This document shows positions 1 through 7,925 of a stretch of 9,313 bases of DNA, piece by piece. Under the pieces are notes generated by a model. The model was not told the origin of the DNA. It worked only from the letters and a program-made list of their open reading frames with translations, and did not search any database. This DNA is from an uncultured Treponema sp. (lineage in GTDB: Bacteria; Spirochaetota; Spirochaetia; Treponematales; Treponemataceae). Each line of letters begins with the position of its first letter. Positions within the stretch are counted from its first letter, which is position 1. The translations under genes were made by a program, and so were the position numbers. The DNA is taken from positions 1-9,313 of the forward strand of contig CAJPTT010000065.1 in NCBI GenBank assembly GCA_905373565.1, written 5' to 3'.

Positions 1-632
1 TAACGCAGAAGATTGCCGAAGAGTCCGGCTCGCTGATGGAAGCATCGAGCGTTATTCAGCATATTGCATCTCAAACCAATCTGCTCGCGATGAATGCTGC
101 TATTGAAGCGGCGCACGCGGGAGAAGCAGGCAAGGGCTTTGCCGTCGTTGCGGACGAAATTCGCAAGCTCGCGGAAGAATCCTCAACACAAGGTAAAACA
201 ATAACAACCACATTAAAAACCTTATCGGGGGAAATCGAAACCCTCTCCGCTTCTTCAAAAACGGTAGAAGAAAAGTTCAATGCGATTTTTACTCTTGCCG
301 AGCAGGTTAAGGATATGAGTAACCGGCTTACCGAAGCGATGCGGGAACAGGAAAACGGCAGCAGAGAGGTACTTACCGCCATTAAGAGCATCAACACCGT
401 TACAGTAGAAGTACAGGCAGGTTCGGAAGAAATGCTGAAAGGCGGAGAAGGCGTTGCAGTCGAAATGCGTAAGCTCGACGACCTTACGCGCGTCATCACC
501 GAAAGCATGAACGAGATGGCCTCCGGCGCGGTGCAGATTAGCAATGCTGTCCAGGAAGTAAATGAGATCAGTCAAAAGAATAAGCGGAGTATTGAGAGCT
601 TGGCGGAGGAAGTGGGAAAATTTAAGGTGTAG
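1..632 (+). CDS. Methyl-accepting chemotaxis protein, C-terminal part (5' end outside window)
   Basis: This is the cytoplasmic signalling half of a chemoreceptor, which relays ligand binding to CheA/CheW. The open frame enters from the left edge at base 3 and stops with TAG at 630-632, so the sensor and membrane segments are missing. The highly conserved hairpin tip is present at about bases 54-185: [18 protein letters not shown], then [18 protein letters not shown]. The rest is a long helical return arm rich in Glu, Ser and Thr, typical of the methylation helices of the MCPsignal domain. It ends in VGKFKV with no CheR/CheB tethering pentapeptide such as NWETF. The ATG at 36 is internal to the domain and is not the real start. 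The family is certain; the ligand cannot be told. Confidence 0.96.
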   Translation, partial: TQKIAEESGSLMEASSVIQHIASQTNLLAMNAAIEAAHAGEAGKGFAVVADEIRKLAEESSTQGKTITTTLKTLSGEIETLSASSKTVEEKFNAIFTLAEQVKDMSNRLTEAMREQENGSREVLTAIKSINTVTVEVQAGSEEMLKGGEGVAVEMRKLDDLTRVITESMNEMASGAVQISNAVQEVNEISQKNKRSIESLAEEVGKFKV

Positions 633-660
633 ACGTAAATAGCGCAGCATCCGTACTAAC

Positions 661-685
661 GTTTAAGCGGCAATGCCGCTTAAAC
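661..685. repeat. Perfect 11-bp inverted repeat with AAT loop
   Basis: The arms GTTTAAGCGGC (661-671) and GCCGCTTAAAC (675-685) are perfectly complementary around the three-base loop AAT. It lies 28 bases after the chemoreceptor stop, in the convergent space before the minus-strand gene ending at 802. It could terminate transcription from the left, but no T-run follows. Its form, with arms starting GT and closing GC and a three-base loop starting with A, matches the hairpins at 8136-8156 and 9008-9033. It may therefore belong to a dispersed family. Confidence 0.8.
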
Positions 686-695
686 TTGCAAGTTT

Positions 696-732
696 TACCC
701 TTGACGAAGCAGTACATTGCTTGGCGAGGGTA
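696..732. repeat. Imperfect inverted repeat
   Basis: TACCCTTGACGAAGCA (696-711) pairs imperfectly with TGCTTGGCGAGGGTA (718-732) around the loop GTACAT. It follows the perfect hairpin at 661-685 by ten bases. The two together fill most of the non-coding space between convergent genes. I see no gene in 633-801. Confidence 0.5.
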
Positions 733-801
733 GCTACTGCGTTGATTTATGATAGTAATAAAGAACAATACATACCGGAAAAGCCGAGTCGTCATTCATC
801 C

Positions 802-1635
802 TTAATACCCCACATACTGAGCCGCAGGATAGATACACCCTGCGCATGCAATATCGGTGGAACTTCCGGGCTGCATTCGTACCGGCTTAAAATAAGTTCC
901 GGCAGCCGGTTTGATTTTTTGTATGATGCCGTCGGGACAATGAATTGAAACAGGTACTCGTTTTTTCGGTGAATGAGATGAATGTTCGCAGGTTGCTGCG
1001 GAAGACAGCAGTTCGCACACTCGCGTCAAGAAGGCAATTCGTTCTTCAAGCTCAAAGATAAAACGGGAATAAAAAGCGAGCATTCCAAACTCATTGCCGG
1101 AAAGCGTACTTTGCTCAAGCTGCTGCAACAAGCCGCTCAACATTAGAAAAGCAGACTTCGCTTCTTGATAGCGGGCAGCGGAATACTCGCAGCCGTACAC
1201 CTGTTGCAGCACGGTCTTGAGTGTTTCCGCATCGTTGTATATATGCACAGGTTTTTGCGTACACTGCCGGAATGCGGTTTCGACAGCAGAGCAACAGCCG
1301 TCAAGTACATACATCTTGGAAGAATACAGCAGCGGACACTTTTGCGTCGTTAAATATACCATCGTACTCTTGATTGCATCGCAGGCAGGATAATCACCGT
1401 GTTTAAAAATAAAGGCATCCACTCCGACAATCGGCACCGGCACAAGACCGCAACCGTAGATGAGCACCTCGTCGATGACGGGAGACTGAGCTTCCGAATA
1501 CGCAGAGCCGAACACTCCAACGATATTATCATCCGCCTGCATCCGCAGCGTCGCGTCTACATACGCCTCCCTACGGAGATCGGGAGCATAGTCAATTATT
1601 TCCTGTAATGAAGCATGCTTAAAATCAAATTCCAT
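802..1635 (-). CDS. Small 2-hydroxyacyl-CoA dehydratase-like protein (HgdB/BcrC fold), putative
   Basis: This 277-residue protein resembles the N-terminal half of 2-hydroxyglutaryl-CoA dehydratase D-type subunits. Family-like features are an early strand with VGVFGSAYSEAQSPVIDEV (39-57), then an alternating GCGLVPVPIVG stretch (61-71). CDAIKS (85-90) and KCPLLYSSKMYVLDGCC (99-115) follow, where the family has its conserved cysteines and the TCDG-like loop. A helical region (about 136-215) comes next. The family usually runs to about 380-420 residues; here the C-terminal Rossmann-like half is reduced to about 60 residues ending in a CAGC motif (264-267). Catalytic activity is therefore doubtful, and no activator or partner subunit is nearby. 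The ATG at 1633-1635 has only a distant Shine-Dalgarno-like AAGGA. It lies 49 bases after the AlbA_2 gene on the same strand and could be cotranscribed. The family call is by motif resemblance only. Confidence 0.55.
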   Translation of the reverse strand: MEFDFKHASLQEIIDYAPDLRREAYVDATLRMQADDNIVGVFGSAYSEAQSPVIDEVLIYGCGLVPVPIVGVDAFIFKHGDYPACDAIKSTMVYLTTQKCPLLYSSKMYVLDGCCSAVETAFRQCTQKPVHIYNDAETLKTVLQQVYGCEYSAARYQEAKSAFLMLSGLLQQLEQSTLSGNEFGMLAFYSRFIFELEERIAFLTRVCELLSSAATCEHSSHSPKKRVPVSIHCPDGIIQKIKPAAGTYFKPVRMQPGSSTDIACAGCIYPAAQYVGY

Positions 1636-1684
1636 ATGCCGATCGTTTTATTCCTTTTCAAATTCTCGCTTTTGTAATTCACAA

Positions 1685-3124
1685 CTATTCATTCAATTCC
1701 CAATATCCGTTATTTCCGGTACCGATATATCGTAGATTCTCTATCTCTTTTATGGTTCTCTGGATAGTTTTTACACTTACGCCGGCACTATCGGCAATAG
1801 CTTGTCTTGTAATCTTATTATTTGACCTCACCTTTGCCTTTATAAATTCAATAAGTTCTTTTTTGTCCTGAGGGACATTCTGAGGGACATTCTGAGGGAC
1901 ATTCTGAGGGACATTCTGAGGGACATTTTTTTCGCCGACCTTTTCCGTCGCAATCTTCTTGAGTGGAATAATCGTTCTGAATATATCGCCTTCTTCGAAA
2001 ATAGGATTTTTTCCCGAATACAGCTGTGTGTACTTATAGGTGTTACGCATACCGGAACCAAGTTCATCGGCAATCCCGATTTCCCTAAAGACTTTAGATA
2101 TCGACGGATTTTTAGGAAACGGTTCGAATTTTTGCAAATCCAATGCGCCGATCCCATGTGCTACATTGCTATTTTCAATAGTAATTTTTTCATCATCAAT
2201 AATCATTTTAGCAGGGAAGCCGCTTGAATAATCCCTGTGAGCTAATGTGTTGGAAACTACTTCTCGGAGTATTCTATCTCGTGCATTGACATTAACAATG
2301 CCCTCTAAAACAAACAAGTCATTCAAATGCTTTCTGCCAAAGTTGATAAGCCTATCATAACTGTCAATCAGATTGGTAATAACGACATCTCTGTCATCAT
2401 ATCGATCTTTGTTCTCTACTCTAAATAGCGCATCCGTTTTATGCTGTGATAAAACGGACATAATGGCGTTGTCTTTTCCAAATAATAAAATGGCTGCTAA
2501 GGTAATACCTTCTTTATTTGTTTCCGGATCAATTAAAATTAAATTAGCCGTTCTCAGAAGTTCTTCATCATTCATACCCTTCCATAAATGATTTTGATTC
2601 CTTGCAATAGCCATTTTTCGTGCTTTTTCAATTACCGCTGAGTTTAAACACTCTATTCTCAAATTAGGATAGACCTTATTTACAAAATAGGAGCTTTGCT
2701 TCCGCGCATAAAGCTTATATACAAGTTCCGCATTATCTGTAATATTTATATCCCCCTCGTAAGACCTATCCCAAATGCGCCCATTGTGCCTGCACACCTG
2801 ACAGCCTTTTGGTACTCTGATATAAATAAGTTTCTTGTCTTCTATATCTATTGAAACAGGTGTTAAGTATAAAGGCGGATATATTTTTTGCGAATTATTG
2901 ATAGCTGTTGTAAATTCCTTTGTTATTTTATCAACCTTGTCAGGATTAACACCGGCAATTTCTCTTTTGTCGTTAACTCCTAATACTATATGACCGCCGT
3001 TTCTATTGTTAAAAGAGCAAACGGAATCATATACGTCTTTCGATAAAGCATTTTTTGCTTCTTTAAATTCAACATCTATTTTTTCACCGTTTTGAATGAG
3101 TTTCTTTATTTCTTCTGGTGTCAT
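1685..3124 (-). CDS. AlbA_2 / HATPase_c_4 domain regulator with winged-helix C-terminus
   Basis: This is a probable ATP-binding, DNA-binding regulator of the AlbA_2 (Schlafen-like) family, 479 residues, complete. The AlbA_2 domain covers about residues 10-125, with VEFKEA (18-23) and NGGHIVLGV (42-50). A GHKL-type ATP-binding module follows at about 285-390: REVVSNTLAHRDY (287-299) carries the N-box Asn, and ELGSGMRN (354-361) is the glycine-rich signature. Five NVPQ repeats (400-419) form a linker to a helix-turn-helix at about 423-479 (ITRQAIADSAGVSVKTIQRTIKEI at 438-461). AAGGAG lies four bases before the ATG. The gene is divergent from the flavodoxin operon and is clearly more AT-rich than its neighbours, which hints at acquisition. 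The target of this family is generally unknown. Family call is firm; role is inferred. Confidence 0.9.
   Translation of the reverse strand: MTPEEIKKLIQNGEKIDVEFKEAKNALSKDVYDSVCSFNNRNGGHIVLGVNDKREIAGVNPDKVDKITKEFTTAINNSQKIYPPLYLTPVSIDIEDKKLIYIRVPKGCQVCRHNGRIWDRSYEGDINITDNAELVYKLYARKQSSYFVNKVYPNLRIECLNSAVIEKARKMAIARNQNHLWKGMNDEELLRTANLILIDPETNKEGITLAAILLFGKDNAIMSVLSQHKTDALFRVENKDRYDDRDVVITNLIDSYDRLINFGRKHLNDLFVLEGIVNVNARDRILREVVSNTLAHRDYSSGFPAKMIIDDEKITIENSNVAHGIGALDLQKFEPFPKNPSISKVFREIGIADELGSGMRNTYKYTQLYSGKNPIFEEGDIFRTIIPLKKIATEKVGEKNVPQNVPQNVPQNVPQNVPQDKKELIEFIKAKVRSNNKITRQAIADSAGVSVKTIQRTIKEIENLRYIGTGNNGYWELNE
1868..1927 (-). repeat. Five tandem 12-bp units encoding NVPQ linker
   Basis: The unit CTGAGGGACATT (plus strand) occurs five times in a row with no mismatch. 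Read on the minus strand it encodes (NVPQ)5, residues 400-419 of the AlbA_2 regulator. Since 12 is a multiple of three, a change in copy number would alter linker length without breaking the frame. Confidence 0.95.
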
Positions 3125-3140
3125 AATTCTCCTTATGCTG

Positions 3141-3169
3141 ATTTTATCACGCCAAGAGCTTATTTTCCA
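3141..3169 (-). promoter_or_regulatory. Candidate promoter for the AlbA_2 regulator
   Basis: On the minus strand, TGGAAA (3164-3169, four of six to TTGACA) is followed after 17 bases by TAAAAT (3141-3146). The bases just before it, TGA, form an extended -10 (TGnTAAAAT). It sits about 17 bases before the start codon. Match by eye only. Confidence 0.45.
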
Positions 3170-3188
3170 TACCGGGAATTATATTGAT

Positions 3189-3217
3189 TTGCATCGCTCT
3201 CTGAAAAGTAGTACAAT
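3189..3217 (+). promoter_or_regulatory. Candidate promoter for the flavodoxin / ABC importer operon
   Basis: TTGCAT (3189-3194) and TACAAT (3212-3217) are separated by 17 bases. The -10 is good (five of six) and the -35 is weak (three of six). It would give a leader of about 75 bases. The 176-base space between the divergent genes must hold both promoters, and this is the best plus-strand match I see in it. Confidence 0.35.
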
Positions 3218-3235
3218 CGTTCCATTAAAAACACA

Positions 3236-3260
3236 CCGGCGCCGGATAATGAGAACACAT
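3236..3260. promoter_or_regulatory. Palindrome plus Fur-box-like half site, possible operator
   Basis: CCGGCGCCGG (3236-3245) is a perfect 10-bp palindrome, overlapped by GATAATGAGAAC (3244-3255). The latter matches the first 12 bases of the classical Fur consensus GATAATGATAATCATTATC at 10 positions, but the other half is not present. Its place just ahead of an iron-type operon makes metal control plausible. The evidence is weak. Confidence 0.25.
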
Positions 3261-3300
3261 CGATCGGCATTGTTTTTAAAATTATATATAGGGAGATTTT

Positions 3301-3759
3301 ATGAAAAAAGCGGCAATTATCTATGCATCAGTTCATCATGGAAATACGGAAAAAGTAGTTACGGCAATGGCACAAGATATGCCGGTAACGCTGTTTAAGG
3401 CAGAACAAGCTCAAAATGTCGATTTTTCGGAATACGACTGTATCGGCTTCGCTTCGGGAATATATGCGGGAAGGTTCCACAAATCGATATATGCATTTTT
3501 GAAACATCACCGGCATGAACTCCCAAAACATACTTTTGCCGTATGCACAAGCGCAGCAGGCAAAGGCCGGTATGCAAAAAAATTTGCCGGTTATTTACAG
3601 TCAAAGGGCTTTACCGTATTGGGAGAATTTGAATGTAAAGGTTTTAATACCTTCGGACCATTTAAGCTGTTCGGCGGTACCGGAAAAGGACACCCCGACA
3701 ACAAGGATCTTGCCGACGGGGTTGCGTTTATTCAGAAGATTATGCTAACGTTTATCTAG
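3301..3759 (+). CDS. Flavodoxin family protein
   Basis: This is a small cytoplasmic FMN-binding electron carrier of 152 residues, complete. The FMN phosphate loop is seen as YASVHHGNTEKV (8-19), right after the first beta strand AAII. The second flavin-contact region follows IGFASGIYAGRFH (48-60). The C-terminal segment ECKGFNTFGPFKLFGG and GHPDNKDLADG (130-140) is typical of short clostridial and spirochaetal flavodoxins. GGGAG ends five bases before the ATG. The next gene starts 19 bases downstream, so it leads the importer operon. Flavodoxins commonly replace ferredoxin when iron is scarce, which fits the neighbours, but its redox partner is unknown. A role as a reductase component for the imported ligand is an alternative. 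Confidence 0.88.
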   Translation: MKKAAIIYASVHHGNTEKVVTAMAQDMPVTLFKAEQAQNVDFSEYDCIGFASGIYAGRFHKSIYAFLKHHRHELPKHTFAVCTSAAGKGRYAKKFAGYLQSKGFTVLGEFECKGFNTFGPFKLFGGTGKGHPDNKDLADGVAFIQKIMLTFI

Positions 3760-3778
3760 GTCTATAAAGGAGGACGCT

Positions 3779-4801
3779 ATGTGTAAAAAACTTTGTTCAT
3801 TAGCAATCTTGGTTGTGATGCTCGCAGCTTTACCGGTATGGGCAGGCGGAAAGCAGGACAAAAAAGTATCGGAAGGTTTTGCAACCGTAACCGATCATCA
3901 AGGTAGAACCGTTGTTATTCCCCAAAAGCCGGAGCGGATTGTCGCACCGTTTTATATTCTCAGCAACACGGCATTGGCAATCGGCTGTCGTGACTATATC
4001 GTATCGGGTGACGGCGGAAAAGGCGGTCGGCCGTTTATTAAAGAATTCGCTCCAGAGCTGGCGGATAAACCCGCATGTGGCGGCGCAAAGAACTTGAACC
4101 TCGAAGCGGTTGCTTCTCTGTCGCCCGACCTCATTTTAGTGCCGTTTAAAGCCGCACAGCAGCTTCCTCAAATCGAAGCGCTCGGTGTTCCCGCATTGGT
4201 AATTGAGCCTGAAACGATGAAAAATTTTTTCAGCTATGTTGAAATACTCGGCGCCGCTTCCGGAAATCGGAAACAAGCGCAAAAATTACTGACTTTTTAT
4301 AAGACAATCTTAAATGATGTCGCGGGTTTCGTAAAAGGAGAACCGGCGGTATCCGTTTATGTCAGCAGCCGCTCCGATCCTCTGAACGCGCTCAGCCCCA
4401 AGATGTTCCAAGCGGAACTCGTTGCAGCAGCCGGCGGAAAATTGGTGAGCGATGATATTACCGATGTCTATTGGACAAAAGTATCGCTGGAGCAAGTGCA
4501 GAAATATGCCCCGCAGGTCATCGTTGCCGCAACGGGCTCGAAGGTAACTCCGGCAGAACTTGCAGGAAAGGCAGAATGGAAGGGTATTCCCGCAGTGGAT
4601 AACGGCAAGGTTTATGTATTCCCGTCAAGTGTTGATGAGTGGGATTCCCCCATTCCGTGCTCATGCCTCGGTGTTATCTGGCTTGCCGATAAACTGCATC
4701 CGGGAAAAATCCCTGCCGGTTATTTAGCGGAAAAAACCAAGGCCTTTTATCGGGACTTCTTCGGTAAAGGAAAAGACCTCGCCTCTCTTAATGTAAAATA
4801 A
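3779..4801 (+). CDS. Periplasmic binding protein of a ferric-chelate/haem/cobalamin-type ABC importer
   Basis: This is the extracytoplasmic ligand receptor of the importer encoded with it, 340 residues, complete. A basic start (MCKK) and hydrophobic core form a signal peptide, with a signal-peptidase-I-like site after VWA (20-22). No lipobox cysteine lies at the cleavage point. The mature part has the PeriplBP_2 (TroA/BtuF-like) layout: VTDHQGRTVVIPQKPERIV (37-55) at the first lobe, LEAVASLSPDLILVP (108-122), the long linker helix, and the second lobe. The terminal stretch DEWDSPIPCSCLGVIWLADKL (286-306) resembles HemV-type receptors that carry WDSP. C294 and C296 in that motif are unusual. 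A strong AAAGGAGG (3766-3773) lies five bases before the ATG. Iron or haem is the likeliest ligand; cobalamin cannot be excluded. Confidence 0.9.
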   Translation: MCKKLCSLAILVVMLAALPVWAGGKQDKKVSEGFATVTDHQGRTVVIPQKPERIVAPFYILSNTALAIGCRDYIVSGDGGKGGRPFIKEFAPELADKPACGGAKNLNLEAVASLSPDLILVPFKAAQQLPQIEALGVPALVIEPETMKNFFSYVEILGAASGNRKQAQKLLTFYKTILNDVAGFVKGEPAVSVYVSSRSDPLNALSPKMFQAELVAAAGGKLVSDDITDVYWTKVSLEQVQKYAPQVIVAATGSKVTPAELAGKAEWKGIPAVDNGKVYVFPSSVDEWDSPIPCSCLGVIWLADKLHPGKIPAGYLAEKTKAFYRDFFGKGKDLASLNVK

Positions 4802-4818
4802 AAAGATAAAACCTTTCA

Positions 4819-5838
4819 ATGCAGATGCGGTACCGGACTAAACTGATATGTGCAGCTTTCATAATGCCTCTGGCAGCGCTGATATTCTCGCTGAGCTGGG
4901 GGCGTTATCCGCTCTCTTTTATTAAGATACTTTCGATCCTGTTCCGCACCGATGCATTTGCGGCGGTAACCACAGCCGATTACAATATCTTTATGAACAT
5001 CCGGCTGCCGCGTACGCTCTTTGTCTTTCTTTCAGGAGGCGCAATCGGGTTGAGCGGGGTAAGCTTGCAAAGCCTGTTCCGCAATCCGCTGGTGGCGCCC
5101 GACATCATCGGTGTTTCTACCGGCGCTTCCCTCGGCGCGGCAATCGGTATCGTGCTGCTCCATACAAGTGCGGCAGGCATCCAGCTCTGTGCCTTTGCGG
5201 GCGGCATCGGGGCGACGTTGCTGGTGTTGCAGCTTTCGAACATCGGCGGAGAACACAGCCTGATACGCCTCGTGCTTGCAGGCGTCATCATCAATGCGCT
5301 TGCCGGAGCCGGGGTATCCCTTATCAAATACATGGCGGATCCGCTCAACGAGCTGCCTGCTCTGGAGTTTTGGCTGATGGGCTGTTTTAACGTTATCACG
5401 TGGAAAAAACTCGCAGCCTTTTTACCGATTGCCGTTGCGGGATGCAGCTTTATTATCCTGTTCCGCAGACAGCTCAATATTCTCTCGCTCGGTGATGAAG
5501 AAGCGGCGTCGCTCGGTACGCCGGTTAAAAAGATGCGGATGCTGTTTATTATCACCTCGACATTGTTGGTTGCAAGCGTCGTATCCGCTGCCGGTATCAT
5601 CAGCTGGATCGGGCTTATTGCGCCGCATGTTATCCGGCTGCTGTTCGGCAATAACAATTACAAGGTTGCCCCGCTTTCTTTTATGTGCGGCGCCGCCCTG
5701 CTGCTGTTTGCGGATACCGTTGCCCGCTCCCTGTCCGGCAATGAGATACCGGTCAGCATTATTACAGCTGTCATCGGCGCGCCGATTCTTGCGCAGCTGA
5801 TGCTCCGCCGGAACAACGATATTTGGATTGGAATATGA
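4819..5838 (+). CDS. FecCD-family ABC importer permease
   Basis: This is the inner-membrane channel of the importer, 339 residues, with about nine to ten hydrophobic segments, the normal size for BtuC/FecCD/FhuB-type permeases. Family signatures are RLPRTL (62-67), LFRNPLVAPDIIGVSTGASLG (86-106) and the cytoplasmic coupling helix LGDEEAASLG (224-233). WIGLIAPHVIRLLFG (263-277) and EIPVSIITAVIGAPI (309-323) follow. It starts 17 bases after the binding protein stop. No clear Shine-Dalgarno is visible, and the second Met (4825) is an alternative start two codons later. Its stop overlaps the start of the ATPase gene. Substrate follows from the partner binding protein, not from the permease itself. 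Confidence 0.95.
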   Translation: MQMRYRTKLICAAFIMPLAALIFSLSWGRYPLSFIKILSILFRTDAFAAVTTADYNIFMNIRLPRTLFVFLSGGAIGLSGVSLQSLFRNPLVAPDIIGVSTGASLGAAIGIVLLHTSAAGIQLCAFAGGIGATLLVLQLSNIGGEHSLIRLVLAGVIINALAGAGVSLIKYMADPLNELPALEFWLMGCFNVITWKKLAAFLPIAVAGCSFIILFRRQLNILSLGDEEAASLGTPVKKMRMLFIITSTLLVASVVSAAGIISWIGLIAPHVIRLLFGNNNYKVAPLSFMCGAALLLFADTVARSLSGNEIPVSIITAVIGAPILAQLMLRRNNDIWIGI

Positions 5839-6629
5839 ACGCGGCTTTTGAGCTTGACGGCGTTACGGCGGTGCGGGGAACTCAGCCTATTCTGAAAGAC
5901 CTCCGGCTGGATATTCCGCAGCAACAGGTTATTGCGTTGATAGGCCCTAACGGCGCGGGCAAAACTACACTTTTGCGGCTGCTCGCCGGTATGGATATGC
6001 CCGCGTCCGGTACGCTCTCCGTACTGGGAGAAAATGCGGCGCAGCTTACACGGAAGCGATTCGCCCAAAAAGTATGCTACATTCCGCAGGGACATTCCGG
6101 CGTATTTACCTACACGGTACGCGACTTTGTCGTGATGGGACGTAATCCCCATCAAACCGCGCTGCAAGCCCCTTCGCAAAAAGATTGGGAATATGTCGAC
6201 CATGCGCTTGAGGTATTCGGTTTAACGCAATTCGCCGACCGCTATTACAGTCAGCTCAGCTCCGGGGAATCGCGGCTTGTGATGCTTGCTCGCGGCATGG
6301 TACAGGACGCGCCCATCATCCTCTTGGATGAACCGACCGCCAATCTCGACTTTTACAACGAGCATAAGATTATGCAGATTACCCGTAAGCTTTGCACAAA
6401 AGCGCACAAGACGGTGCTCGTTTCCATTCATAATCCTGCGCTTGCCTTGCAATACGCCGACCTTGTCTACTGCATTTATGGCGGAGGTATCGCAGCCGTA
6501 GAAGAAAAAAGCAATCCCGATTTTGAACGCAACATCACCGCGATGCTGAACGTCATGTATGCAGAAAAAGGCTGCGGCGCAATCCGGCTCCAACGCATAG
6601 ACGATATCCCGTTTGTGTATTTGAAATAG
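5835..6629 (+). CDS. ABC importer ATPase (FepC/BtuD-type)
   Basis: This is the cytoplasmic ATPase that powers the importer, 264 residues from ATG 5835. I chose this ATG because it forms an ATGA overlap with the permease stop at 5836-5838, with GGATTGGA just upstream. An in-frame TTG at 5823 would add only four residues. Motifs are Walker A GPNGAGKT (37-44), Q-loop IPQ (83-85), signature LSSGE (141-145), Walker B IILLDE (161-166), D-loop NLD (170-172) and H-loop His199. The signature has Ser where LSGGQ has its first Gly, and Glu for Gln. The C-terminus (about 225-264) is the short domain common in siderophore and cobalamin ATPases. It ends the operon. No obvious terminator follows in 6630-6700. 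Confidence 0.95.
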   Translation: MNAAFELDGVTAVRGTQPILKDLRLDIPQQQVIALIGPNGAGKTTLLRLLAGMDMPASGTLSVLGENAAQLTRKRFAQKVCYIPQGHSGVFTYTVRDFVVMGRNPHQTALQAPSQKDWEYVDHALEVFGLTQFADRYYSQLSSGESRLVMLARGMVQDAPIILLDEPTANLDFYNEHKIMQITRKLCTKAHKTVLVSIHNPALALQYADLVYCIYGGGIAAVEEKSNPDFERNITAMLNVMYAEKGCGAIRLQRIDDIPFVYLK

Positions 6630-6707
6630 CGGCAGCTACAAGGTAAACGCATCAGACTTCTTTTGAATCACCCCGCCCCCTGCTTTTGCTTCCAACTAGA
6701 GTGACCT

Positions 6708-6736
6708 TTGACTTTTCGCCAGCTTCGGTATACAAT
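6708..6736 (+). promoter_or_regulatory. Sigma-70-type promoter for ychF
   Basis: TTGACT (6708-6713) and TACAAT (6731-6736) are spaced by exactly 17 bases, each five of six to consensus. The start codon of ychF lies about 80 bases downstream, with AAAGAGG (6803-6809) as ribosome binding site. Between them is a short inverted pair, ATCACA (6760-6765) and TGTGAT (6787-6792), whose role is unknown. Confidence 0.65.
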
Positions 6737-6816
6737 CCGATAAGATAAAATGAAGTGAGATCACAGGAATTTTAGTTCTCTTTCTATGTGATATAATCGA
6801 TTAAAGAGGTTCCCCT

Positions 6817-7923
6817 ATGGCTATAAACTGCGGTATTGTCGGACTGCCGAATGTCGGCAAATCGACCATCTTTTCTGCATTGACCCGTGCTCCTGCGGAG
6901 GCGGCAAACTATCCGTTCTGTACTATCAATCCTAATGTCGGGATTGTAGACTTACCTGATGAACGGCTCACAAAACTCTCTCAATTTTTTGAACCGAAAA
7001 AGACTATCCCCGCTGCGGTCGAGTTTGTTGATATTGCAGGGCTTGTAAAAGGCGCTTCAAAGGGTGAAGGACTTGGTAACCAGTTTCTTTCCCACATCCG
7101 CGAAGTTGGCGTTATTGCGCATGTCGTGCGCTGCTTTGACAATCCCGACATCGTTCACGTAAATAACAAAGTTGATCCCGCCTCGGATATCGAAACCATC
7201 AATATTGAACTCGCGCTTGCCGATCTCGCCTCGCTGGAAAAGCGGGCGGAACGGGCGGACAAGGCAACCCGTATGGGTAAGGATATGCAGAAAGAGGCGG
7301 CGATTGCAATGAGCGCTATTGCAAAAATCAAACCGTTGCTGCAAGACGGAAAGGGCGCCCGCAATGCCGATTTGACCGATGAAGAGCGAGCCGTGATGTA
7401 CGACACGCACCTAATTACCATGAAGCCGCAGCTGTATGTTTGTAACGTTGATGAAGACGGAATAAAAAACGGGAATGCTTACATCGAAACGGTTAAAAAA
7501 ATCGCCGCACAGGAGGGCGCCGAAACCGTCGTTATCTGCGGAAAGTTTGAAGCAGAGCTTGCCGATATCGACGACGCGGAAGAAAGAGCTGCCTTTTTGG
7601 AAGAGATCGGGCTCAAAGTTTCGGGCTTATCGGTTCTTGCCCATGCAGCGTATCATTTAATCGGACTCCGAACCTTCTTTACCGCCGGAAAAGACGAATG
7701 CCGCGCATGGACAATTCATGCAGGAGATACCGCACCCAAGGCGGCCGGCGTTATCCACACCGACTTTGAACGAGGATTCATTAAAGCGGAAGTCTACAGT
7801 TTTGACGACTTCCTTAAATACGGCTCTGAACAAAAAATCAAAGAAGCCGGCCGCTACCGCCAAGAAGGCAAGGAATACGTTGTACAGGATGGGGATGTTA
7901 TATTTTTCAAATTCAACGTCTAG
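6817..7923 (+). CDS. ychF: YchF / OLA1-type ribosome-associated ATPase
   Basis: This is a universally conserved Obg-family P-loop protein that binds ATP in preference to GTP and associates with ribosomes; in E. coli it is linked to stress and redox response. It is complete at 368 residues. G1 is GLPNVGKST (9-17), G3 is DIAG (72-75), and the G4-like motif is NVDE, the non-canonical form behind its ATP preference. The family hallmark [15 protein letters not shown] (77-91) is intact. Cys35 in NYPFCTI matches the redox-sensitive Cys35 of E. coli YchF, and His114 matches the catalytic His114 there. The C-terminal TGS domain (about 282-366) ends in [18 protein letters not shown] lies seven bases before the ATG. 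It is a single-gene unit, with a long hairpin starting three bases after the stop. Confidence 0.98.
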   Translation: MAINCGIVGLPNVGKSTIFSALTRAPAEAANYPFCTINPNVGIVDLPDERLTKLSQFFEPKKTIPAAVEFVDIAGLVKGASKGEGLGNQFLSHIREVGVIAHVVRCFDNPDIVHVNNKVDPASDIETINIELALADLASLEKRAERADKATRMGKDMQKEAAIAMSAIAKIKPLLQDGKGARNADLTDEERAVMYDTHLITMKPQLYVCNVDEDGIKNGNAYIETVKKIAAQEGAETVVICGKFEAELADIDDAEERAAFLEEIGLKVSGLSVLAHAAYHLIGLRTFFTAGKDECRAWTIHAGDTAPKAAGVIHTDFERGFIKAEVYSFDDFLKYGSEQKIKEAGRYRQEGKEYVVQDGDVIFFKFNV

Positions 7924-7925
7924 CA

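Noticed and set aside
673..948. Plus-strand open frame of 91 codons after the chemoreceptor
   Set aside because: It begins inside the perfect hairpin and its second half is antisense to the dehydratase-like gene; composition is not protein-like.
3125..3300. Cobalamin or other riboswitch ahead of the importer operon
   Set aside because: The whole divergent space is 176 bases and shows no B12-box or other known riboswitch core.
3779..3860. Lipoprotein signal in the binding protein
   Set aside because: Cysteines occur only at residues 2 and 6, before the hydrophobic core; the end of the signal (VWA then GG) fits signal peptidase I.
4980..5657. Long minus-strand open frame opposite the permease gene
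   Set aside because: It is a mirror of a high-confidence permease reading frame and has no recognisable domain or ribosome binding site.
5823..5837. TTG start for the ABC ATPase
   Set aside because: ATG 5835 forms a standard ATGA overlap with the permease stop, and the extra residues add no conserved sequence.
6792..6797. TATAAT as the -10 of ychF
   Set aside because: There is no fitting -35, and transcription would begin within or just before the ribosome binding site; the 6708-6736 pair is better.
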